This document shows, piece after piece, positions 11,056 to 19,597 of a stretch of 64,000 bases of DNA (its first letter is position 1; the number at the start of each line of letters is the position of its first letter). Below the pieces are notes generated by a model. The model saw nothing but the letters and a program-made list of their open reading frames with translations, made no database searches and had not been told where the DNA came from. The stretch is taken from contig NC_068976.1 in NCBI RefSeq assembly GCF_016808095.1, forward strand, positions 36,849,871 to 36,913,870. Direction: 5' to 3'. This stretch comes from Vigna angularis (taxonomy: Eukaryota; Streptophyta; Magnoliopsida; Fabales; Fabaceae). The translations under genes and the position numbers were made by a program.

Positions 11056-11250
11056 CTGTTTTCATTCATCACAAAAACCAAACAAACCATGTCAGTTTCC
11101 TTTTGTTCAGTCATTTTGTCAAACACACTGTAATTAATTTCAAGTAATGCTATGAAACAAATTTCATTTCACACTGAAACCTTGCCTGGAATGATATGTG
11201 ATTATCTTTCGGATTATTTTATTTCTTTCTTGGAATGTTGCTGGGGTCCT

Positions 11251-11499
11251 CTACTTGAAGCAACACTCATGCATTACCCAATCAGTTCTGATTCCTTGAG
11301 GAGGTCTGCCTCTATAGTACACCTTGGTATCTTTTCCAGTGGACTTCCCGTAGCCTGCAGGAGTTGGAGAATCATGTCCAAGAGCTTCAAGAGCTTGTGC
11401 TGCATTACACAAGACATGTTGAAAACCTAGACAAAGGTGGTTGAAGTTGAGCTGAAAGAGTGTTTCTTGTGAGTTCTGCTCAGCTTTGAAGAGTGGCAC
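11251..11499 (-). pseudogene. Captured NAC-domain gene fragment
   Basis: An 82-codon open frame whose last third reads SPTPAGYGKSTGKDTKV followed by YYRGRPPQGIRTDWVMHE. These match two adjacent parts of the NAC DNA-binding domain (the GYWKATGKD and FYRGRAPxGxxTDWxMHEY motifs) with about a dozen intervening residues missing and W changed to G. The first ~43 codons are not recognisable. Too short and too damaged to bind DNA. Confidence 0.65.
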
Positions 11500-12806
11500 G
11501 AGATGTGAGAGTAAGGGAAGCTATATATAATGAAAAAACTCAGCCCTGTCAGCACAGTCCATAACAATAAATGAAATAAATTTAAGAGTGAGAAAAAGAA
11601 AATGAAAAAAATAAGACATCAAACACTGAAGCGGTGAATATAAATGATGATTACCTGCACCTAAAATTAGGGTTGATGTGTCCCTTTCTAGCTAGGGTGA
11701 GACAGGAAGGATAATGAGAGTTTGTTTTCTTGGGATTCAAAAAATGAACCCACTATTCCTGCTTGGATATGGACACTCTGCCCTCTTAAATTATGATGTC
11801 AGGTTCTGCTGACATTCTTTTCCTATCAAACTGCAAAATATTTTGGTTTCATTTTAAACCTGTGTGTATCAATCCAATAAACAATTACTTTTATGAGATG
11901 CTCTACCATTCTGATTTTTTACCCAGCTGGGAAATCACAGGTTTTGTTTTCACCCATTTGAACTTTTTTTTAGTTTCTGTTTTAGTTTCTGATTTTTTTT
12001 AGTTTCTGTTTTAGTTTCTGTTTTAGTTTTTTTTAGTTTCTGTTATTGATTTGAGTTAAGTTCATATGTATGTGTTTTTGTGATTTGGTTATGAAAATAA
12101 TTGTATGTTCTTTATGGTGCTATAATGTTGAGATTGATTTCTAAGAGAAGAGTACCGTGTGAATTCCATTGTTAGATATATAGTACCAATTTGATCGTTT
12201 GATGTAAAAGACAATTTTTTGTGTTAGTGTAAGGATAATTCAATTACAAAATATCATTATATATACATGTAAGTTAAACACTACACACTGTAACTTGTCA
12301 CAGTCAAGGACTTTGTTTTCTTATTTGGATTTAGTGAAACTTGACATATGTATTCATAAGTAAAAATGTATGCAACCAGAGGAAGACAAGTGATAACAAC
12401 ATTGTCTGGTTTCACTAGAGATAGCATTCCTGGACTGAACCCAATAAATCCCTGCACTGCCACTGACCTGGAATCTCAAGTAGATTTCACCACTTGGAGG
12501 GTTGGTATAGTCAAACACTGACCTGGAATCTCAATTAGATTTCATCAGTTTCCTTGTTTAAATTTTCTAAACCAAGTTGCCCTATTAGCAGTAGCTTATA
12601 GTTGTTCAACACCATAGAAACACTTCATCCTCTTGTCTTCCACAGTACCCAACAACAATCTATTTATAAGTCAAACTAATTCAAGTTTCTAAGTACATGG
12701 ATGTCTATTAAAATAATAATGGTGTTGAGGATATGGAAGCAAACTTTGAAATGTCTGAACTTTTGAAATAAAAGTATAAAATAGAGTACAGTGACTGCAG
12801 ATGCAG
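11500..12806. other. Element A: captured or filler sequence, not identified
   Basis: Holds a T-rich minisatellite of AGTTTCTGTTTT units (~11965-12045; element A has one 12-bp unit more than B) and a minus-strand open frame at 12281-12463 without recognised homology. Just upstream of it, ~12395-12500 can be read on the minus strand as NPPSGEIYLRFQVSGSAG, which looks like a real exon, but I cannot name its family. A 26-bp block around CTTGAGATTCCAGGTCAGTG is duplicated there. Confidence 0.4.
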
Positions 12807-13197
12807 AATCAAGTCCTTCAAATCAAGTCCTTGGTTGGCAAACAATGTTTGCAGGGTGGTGATGTTGTCAAATGGAGCAGGAATGTTATTTCTGGCTTCC
12901 TCCAAGATAGAGACTACCCCATCTCTTCAACCTGTCGGAACTTTCCTCCATAATGAGTATTTTTTTGTTATCAAAATCAAAGTGTCAAGATAGAGACTAA
13001 GCAGAACTGTTTTGTGCTTATACTTCAGCTTTCTTGATAAAGATTAAGCTCTTACTGTGGCTACAATGGTGTCTATGGTGACATCAATGGTTTACTGCTT
13101 ATACTTCAGCACAAGAGACCACGCCAGGGCATTCAAACTCAACAAGGGTCTTTATTCTGTCAATGAAGTCAAAGCCTCTGACTGTGGCAGTGTGACC
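12807..13197 (-). pseudogene. Captured class III peroxidase gene fragment
   Basis: Two separated blocks on the minus strand. 13099-13197 reads VRGFDFIDRIKTLVEFECPG followed by VVSCAE, the conserved region ending just before helix D. 12807-12941 reads VPTG, a stop in place of the first R of GRRDG, RDG, then EEARNNIPAPFDNITTLQTL and FANQGLDLKDL. Both are diagnostic of secreted class III peroxidases. The part between, and the SGAHTIG proximal-histidine motif, are missing. The in-frame stop (CGA to TGA) and the truncation make it a pseudogene. Confidence 0.75.
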
Positions 13198-14151
13198 ATA
13201 TTTCAAGCAAATTTGACACCAATAGCCATAAACTTGGGCTGTTGCTGCAAGAACAATGGTTTACTGAATTTGTCATGATAACTTAATCTTATTCATGACT
13301 TGCTAAAGTATTAGAAGTCCATAACCTCATTGTTCTGAGGCCTAGGTAGCATGTGATAGGTTTCTTGGTTTCTACTTTGTTGTCCCCTATTCTCGTGCTT
13401 AAAAGTAATTTTGCCAATCTTGTCTCTTTCTCATGTATCCAGCTTAGAACTCACCTCTGGACATCTTTGAATTCACTCCTAGAGTGTTATTCACATCTCA
13501 ATTGTTGTCCTAGAGTCAGATTACATGATGACAATCCAATTTGATTCTTATGCTTGAATTTGGTTGGTGAAAATGGTTAAAGTTGGTGTTAAAGAGCAAT
13601 TGAAACAGTGATATTTTGATTTAATCATATTTAGCATGTGCTGGCAGCTTGTACAAGTCATATTTCATAAAGAAAAGTTGCTAAAACCATAAAATTATGA
13701 TTATAAACACTTTTGTGCAAAATGACCATTCAAACCACCAATATTTCAGCATTTTTTGTGGTATAGTTGCAGATTTGTGATATAGAAAGCTTATTTTGAT
13801 TGCTGCATCAAAGGCATTGCATTTTGAAATCTATTCTACCACATATCTTACGTTCCTTTTGACTCCCTATGTGTTTCATAACTGTTATTTCTTACTTGTA
13901 TCAATTATTGACATTCTAAGTTCCCAAGCTAATGATATCATTGTTTTAGAGTTAGAATATTTTTCAAATTGATCATGCTTGATTGCTCAGGTTGACTTTT
14001 TTTACCCTAAATGTGATCAAACCAAATAAGACAAAACCCACAACCCTCACTCATTCCACCTTCTCTTCCACTTCGAAGAAGAGAAACCCAAAACCCTCAC
14101 ACCCATCACACTCTTTGTAAGAGGTGTAGGAATGTGCCCACATAGGGACCA
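13198..14151. other. Element A: region between captured fragments and transposase genes
   Basis: No recognised coding sequence. 13680-13830 contains a degenerate copy of the ~160-bp repeat found in the transposase intron. 14020-14120 is a leader-like stretch rich in ACCCTCAC and AGAGAAACCC next to the TATA box at 14152. Confidence 0.4.
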
Positions 14152-14158
14152 TTTTATA
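14152..14158 (-). promoter_or_regulatory. TATA box facing the captured gene fragments (element A)
   Basis: TATAAAA in the context CAGCTATAAAATGG on the minus strand, followed by a C/T-balanced leader-like stretch. It points toward the captured fragments, which are all on the minus strand, and away from the transposase genes. Confidence 0.45.
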
Positions 14159-14509
14159 GCTGAAAGGAAAATCACTTTAACCAATCAACTTCCACCAAAG
14201 TGAACTAAAGAAAATCACTTCACACCAATTGAATTAAACTAAAATAACATAAACAAACTTTGAAGAATGAGATAGGCTAAACTCCACTAACTACACTAAA
14301 CTACACTAAGTAGAATTAGTCTTAAACTATTCTAAAGTAAAACCTAAAAAAGTGTACTAATAGGTGAGAAATTGGGAATTCACCTAAAGTAACCGAAGTG
14401 TTCAAATTGCCTTCCATGTTCGACTTGAATAGTAATAGGTTTATTACTTATGTCGCATGGAGTGTTGCTGTTTTGACAATGATTTTTTTTTTTTGGCTTG
14501 TCACAGAAC

Positions 14510-15181
14510 ATGGCCTATTTTCTCAACCATCGTGCATGGATGTACGACCGTTGTTATAGCGGAAGGAGAGGTTTGAAGGAATCTTTTGTCATCGGAGTTC
14601 AAGAGTTTGTGGAGACGGCTCGACGCAGTCATTATTATGCCATTGATGGAGGGATTCGATGCCCATGCATGAAGTGCGAATGTACAAGGATTTTGAAAGA
14701 TGAAGAGATTAAAGTTCACCTATACCAAAAAGGGTTCATGCCTAATTACACGGTTTGGACATTTCATGGTGAAGAAAATCCTTCGACCTCCAATAGAGTT
14801 CAAAATCGGCTTGCATCAGGTTCGAATACTGTTGTACATACATCTGAGATAGATCAATTTGCCTATATGCAAGAGATGGTCAACAATGCTCTTCATCGAC
14901 ATGACGAACAAGAAGCAAACGGTAGTCATGATGAACAGTCTCCAAATGAAGCCACTCAGAGGTTTTACAAATTACTGACAGAGGCAAATCTACCTGTATT
15001 TGAAGGTTCATCTGAGTCAAAGTTGTCAGTGTCCATCAGACTGTTGGCTGGTAAATCTAATTGGAACGTTCCCAATCAAGCAGTGGATCACTATACAAAA
15101 TTGATTTTAGATCTGACACCACCAAACAATTCTATTCCGAAGAATTGTTATCAAGCCAAAAGATGTGTTTCAATGTTTTAA
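14510..15181 (+). CDS. TNPD-like transposase N-terminal region (Transpos_assoc), catalytic domain missing
   Basis: 223 residues. Residues ~8-85 (RAWMYDRCYSGRRGLKESF, then GGIRCPCMKCECTRILKDEE and GFMPNYTVWTFHGE) match the cysteine-containing transposase-associated domain at the start of plant En/Spm transposases. Residues ~150-220 (ATQRFYKLLTEANLPVFEG through NSIPKNCYQAKRC) match the linker that normally precedes the Transposase_21 DDE domain. The frame then stops, so the catalytic part is gone. The start is the ATG at 14510; upstream is a poly-T run whose length differs by one base from element B. It could be a stand-alone DNA-binding remnant or the first exons of a longer spliced transcript. 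Confidence 0.75.
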   Translation: MAYFLNHRAWMYDRCYSGRRGLKESFVIGVQEFVETARRSHYYAIDGGIRCPCMKCECTRILKDEEIKVHLYQKGFMPNYTVWTFHGEENPSTSNRVQNRLASGSNTVVHTSEIDQFAYMQEMVNNALHRHDEQEANGSHDEQSPNEATQRFYKLLTEANLPVFEGSSESKLSVSIRLLAGKSNWNVPNQAVDHYTKLILDLTPPNNSIPKNCYQAKRCVSMF

Positions 15182-15248
15182 TTTATAGTGATCCTTTCTT
15201 ATTCTTTTCTATTGTTTCACTTTATGTGTAAACATTTCAAATGCAGCA

Positions 15249-18245
15249 ATGACAGGACAAGGTTCAGATAAACCTGATAAAGGAAAAGGGGTAGCCAGGC
15301 CTAAAAAAAGGCAACGGAAGGCCCCAAAGTATGTACTTAGGGTGCCTAGTACACTACCTACCCGTACAGTACAACCTCCCTCTACTCCTGCAGTACACCC
15401 TCCTTCTCCTACCCCTGCAGTACATCCTCCTCCTCCTACCCCTGTTGTACACCCTCCTGCTCCTACCCATGCAGAAGAGCCTCTGCCTCCCCCTGTGATT
15501 ATTATTCCCACTCCTCCCCCTGTCATTATTACCCCCACTCCTCCCCCTGAGGTTATTACCCCCACTCCTCCCCCTGACCCTACTTCTATAGCTTCCTCAT
15601 CTTCTACACCGCGTTCAGCTGGTGATGCTGAAGATGTTGACCCGCCTTTCCATGATCGACCATGGATTGAGCCATATGGAAAAGGGTAAATACTTTAATC
15701 CCAGTTTTAACTTTGATTGATGTTTTAAACTTTCTTTACTGAAATGACTTTTATTTATTTATATGAAGGTTTATTCCCTCCAGAGTTGCTTCCCAGGCCA
15801 TAACACGTTCAATTAAGCAACAGTATTTGACTCCATGGCCTACTTGGGGAGCCATACCTATAGACGACAGAAAGCCATTCTGGGAGCGTTTTAAGGTCAA
15901 CAACACTTTAAATTAATTATCATTCATATCTTACCATGTCTTAATCAATGTTTGTTTTGTTCATCATTACAGAAGAAGGTGCAGTGGAAAGCTGAGCATG
16001 AAAGTCAAATTCATAGAAATTTTCACATGAAAGCATCTCATCGGCTCTCAGAGATGTTTAGGGATGCCAGGATTGCAGGGGAGCGCCCTGACTGGATGGG
16101 CGAAATTATTTGGAACTCTTTGCTTGCACATTGGAACACAGTAGAGTTTCGTAAGAAGTCTGCTACAGCCCAGAAGAATAGATCGTCTGAAAGGGGTGGT
16201 GCCTTGCATACTGGTGGGTCGATCACGATTCACGAGCATGCCATTCGTATGGTAATCTCTTCAAGCTGTTTCTGTCCAGATTTTCTTGTCTCTTAAGCAT
16301 TGTGCAAGTATGTTTGATGTTGATAAGCATTGCTAAAGGTGTAGCAACTCATATTAATCACTTAATTGCAAAATGAGTGGTTGAGTTCATCATAAACTTA
16401 TTTAAAAATCTGCATAAAAATACTTCTCTGGTTTGACATGTGCAATCTGTTTTGTTCAGATTTTTTTTGCATCTACAACTTTGAACAAATTTATTTGATG
16501 ATGATAAACATGATTGAAGTGTTTCCTTGAATTCTAGTGCAATTTTTTTAGTAAAAAGTGCTGCATAATTGGCTACAGCAGGGGTGTTTTGTTGAATCTG
16601 TCCATTTCAGTGCATTTTACACATTTGTGCAACTGTATTTTACCATTTGAAACATGTATGCACTGTTCATTTGGTCAAATTTGAGCTCATATGCAAAATC
16701 ACTTCCTAAACCATCAATTTTGCCTTATTTTGGAAGTGAAGTAGTGATTTTCTAGTGCAGTGTGATTCTTTGCTGTCTTAGTGTCTAAACATGTTAAAAT
16801 TGATGATAAAAGTTGCCCCAACCATCAAATAATGTTTCCAAACGTGTTTATGCAGAATGACCCATTAAACCACCAAATTTTGCCTAAATGTGGAAGTGAA
16901 CTTGTGATTTTCTGCTGCATTGTGTCCCTTGACTGTCTTAGTGCTTAAACATTTTCAATTTGATGGTTTAAAGTTGTTAGCACTGTTCGTTTGGTCTTTC
17001 TCCAGCCACTGTACCAAATCACCTTTTGAACCATCACTTTTGCCTTAAATTTGCAAGTGCACACCTCGTATTGAGAGCTTGACTGTTTTGGTTGTGTTTC
17101 ATTGCTTATGGAGTCATTTTTGGTGAATTGAAAGTTGTTTTCTATTGTTCATATGGTCAATTTTGAGCCAAACCGAAATATACTTGCTACATGACCAAAT
17201 TTTGGTCACTTTTACCAAGTGCACAACTGAAATTCTGCAGTAGATTTTTTCTTGCTTGTTTCACTGCTTCTACATGTTCAATATGATGATATAAACTTCC
17301 TTTAGGTGTCATTTGATCCCTAAAACCACTGCCACTCATTTTTACCACTGAAACCATCATTTTTCTACTCAATTTGCTGCTGCAGTGTACATTTTAGTTG
17401 CTGTTTGGTTTTTAGTCACAGTTAAATTTCGAATTTGGATTGGAAAAAGCTGGGTTTATCTCCTTTGGTTTCCACATAATTGGATTCCATGTTAAGTCTA
17501 AATTATGTTACAGGCACAAGCTCTTGGACGAGCGGTCCATGTTGACGAGGTCTTTGCACAGACCCATGTTCGGAAGGGCACTAATGAATTCGTTGATGAA
17601 AGGTCTCGCAAGACTCATGTAAGCAAATAGCACTCCTAGTATTAGTAATCCACATGATTATGTTATCTTCATCATTCTCTGACATTGCTTTTATTGTTTG
17701 AACAGGAAGATTTTTCTATGAGACTTTCACAGGTTAGATCCGAACATGGGTCAGCTCCTACACCGGATGATACGAGTAATACAGATGACGACATCCGTAG
17801 GACACAGTGCTGGGTCGATGTCGTTGGTGGGAAGAAAAAGGGACGAGTCTACGGTGCAGGACAACTTGCTGCAAACTATACAGCATCGAAAGGAGGTACA
17901 CTGAAGCATCAACCTTCTTCTTCCACCTCTTCTGCTGACGAGGCCATCCAGCGCTTGACACAGCTATTGGACCAACGTGACCAGGAAAACCGTGCATTGA
18001 GAGAAGAATATAGTGACTTGAGAGATGAGTTCTCAAGCTTCAAGACCCTGGTCATGAGAGCGCTGCCTCAAACTTCAGACACTCCTTCCATTACCCCTCC
18101 GACCCAGCCACGACCCTCCCTGTCACCCGCCGTCCCTCATCAGCCCACACCAGTGCAGCCCACACCAGTCCAGCCCACACCAGTCCAGCCATCTACAGAT
18201 GACCAGGAGGATGAACATCTTTCTGAAGACTATGTAGATTTTTAG
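15249..18245 (+). CDS. Transposase_24 (Ptta/En/Spm) family protein, five exons, element A
   Basis: Exons 15249-15685, 15769-15895, 15973-16251, 17514-17618 and 17706-18245 join in frame through GT/AG borders to 495 residues. The N-terminus is basic (RPKKRQRKAPK), followed by proline-rich repeats (PTPPPVI, residues ~45-115). The middle (~147-330) reads LTPWPTWGAIPIDDRKPFWE, ARIAGERPDWMGEIIWNSLL, GGSITIHEHAIRM and ALGRAVHVDEVFAQTH then FVDERSRKTHEDF, the arrangement typical of Transposase_24. The C-terminus has a coiled-coil-like stretch (AIQRLTQLLDQRDQENRALR) and PTPVQ repeats. In CACTA elements this second protein is thought to bind the sub-terminal repeats. The frame is uninterrupted, so the gene may be functional. 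The ATG at 15249 is the first in the frame; a link to the preceding gene by splicing is possible. Confidence 0.8.
16252..17513. repeat. Degenerate ~160-bp tandem repeats in the transposase intron (element A)
   Basis: The 1.26-kb intron consists of diverged units with recurring phrases (GCACTAAGACAG-like, 'ccaccaaattttgcct', 'cactgttcatttggtc'), spaced by about 160 bp. Similar phrases occur in the gypsy leaders at 37412-39640 and 59164-61776. Confidence 0.6.
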
Positions 18246-18512
18246 TTTCATTTTGTTATTGATCATAGTACATTTAAATGTTATTATGATATTGTTAGAA
18301 TATAATTGATGTTAGTACATTATGATAACAATGTTATAGTACTTTATGCTTTTCCATCAATGAATATCAAATTTTGGGATGGACAATATATATATGCAGG
18401 TCTGTTTGTTTGTAAATTGAAACTGTTATACAGGTCTGTGTGTTGTGAATATGATATGCAGGTATGTGTGGTAGAATAGCAAAACAATTAAAACAGATAT
18501 TTCTCTGCACCG

Positions 18513-18816
18513 TACCGAAGGCTTTAACGAGGGCCTTCGCCCTTCGGTAATTACCGAAGGCTTATGGCCTTCGGTAATTACCGAAGGCTTACGGCCTTCG
18601 ATAATTACCGAAGGCTTACGGCCTTCGGTAATTACCGAAGGCTTACGGCCTTTGGTAATTACCGAAGGGCGTAAGCCTTCGGTAATGGTTACCGACAGGG
18701 GGTTTACCGAGGGCTTTTCGACCGTCGGCAGGCCGTCGATAATGGGCCGTTACCGAAGGCTTTTGGCGTTTTCCGAAGGATTTGGGCCTTCGGTAATGCC
18801 CTTCATTACTGTAGTG
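18513..18816. repeat. 3' sub-terminal array and terminus of element A
   Basis: Repeated palindromic units of ATTACCGAAGGCTTACGGCC type (about five in a row), then GGGCCTTCGGTAATGCCCTT and the terminus CATTACTGTAGTG. Element A has 81 bp more of this array than element B. Confidence 0.9.
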
Positions 18817-18819
18817 CAA

Positions 18820-19104
18820 CTAGCTGCATTTTGCACGTGGAACATGTTGGAAAAGAAGCTACGGCTGGTGTGTTCCATGTGGTAAATATGCTCCACGGTT
18901 GGAATGTGCTCCACAAGAGAAATATGCAGGGTTGAATATGTGTCACATGGAAAGGGTTGAAAACGTGCTCCAAAAGAGAAGGGCTTCATGGCTTAACTTG
19001 TCTTTATTGTGCTCCCTTGCTTGGTAAGGTTTTTAGGATGTATAAGCATACTTTCCAACCTTATTAATGTCCTACAAAACAATGTGAATGGAATTTAGTT
19101 AAAG
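18820..19104. other. E1 LTR segment between the two CACTA elements
   Basis: 285 bp that continue the E1 LTR from 8786 and lead on to 29048. It forms the loop of the 20-kb palindrome. No gene. Confidence 0.75.
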
Positions 19105-19107
19105 AGA

Positions 19108-19330
19108 CACTACAGTAATGAAGGGCATTACCGAAGGCCCAAATCCTTCGGAAAACGCCAAAAGCCTTCGGTAACGGCCCATTATCGACGGCCTGCCGAC
19201 GGTCGAAAAGCCCTCGATAAACCCCCTGTCGGTAACCATTACCGAAGGCTTACGCCCTTCGGTAATTACCGAAGGCCGTAAGCCTTCGGTAATTACCGAA
19301 GGGCGAAGGCCCTCGTTAAAGCCTTCGGTA
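19108..19330. repeat. 3' terminus and sub-terminal array of element B
   Basis: Shorter version of the 18513-18816 array, lacking 81 bp of the ACCGAAGGC palindromic units. Confidence 0.88.
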
Positions 19331-19597
19331 CGGTGCAGAGAAATATCTGTTTTAATTGTTTTGCTATTCTACCACACATACCTGCATATCATATTCACAA
19401 CACACAGACCTGTATAACAGTTTCAATTTACAAACAAACAGACCTGCATATATATATTGTCCATCCCAAAATTTGATATTCATTGATGGAAAAGCATAAA
19501 GTACTATAACATTGTTATCATAATGTACTAACATCAATTATATTCTAACAATATCATAATAACATTTAAATGTACTATGATCAATAACAAAATGAAA

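Larger units (their letters stand above)
8787..18816 (+). mobile_element. CACTA element A (10,030 bp), TSD CAA
   Basis: Begins CACTACTGGAAAAATAATTA and ends CATTACTGTAGTG, so both ends carry the CACTA signature. It is flanked by CAA at 8784-8786 and 18817-18819, the 3-bp duplication expected for this superfamily. Both ends carry sub-terminal arrays of the TTACCGAAGGC motif. Inside, on the plus strand, are the N-terminal part of a TNPD-like transposase and a complete Transposase_24-type gene. On the minus strand are fragments of at least four host genes. The catalytic Transposase_21 domain is absent, so the element is probably non-autonomous and depends on a relative elsewhere. Confidence 0.93.

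Noticed and set aside
15209..15565. Glycine-rich minus-strand frame
   Set aside because: Antisense of the proline-rich repeats in exon 1 of the Transposase_24 gene; the same applies to 22278-22634.
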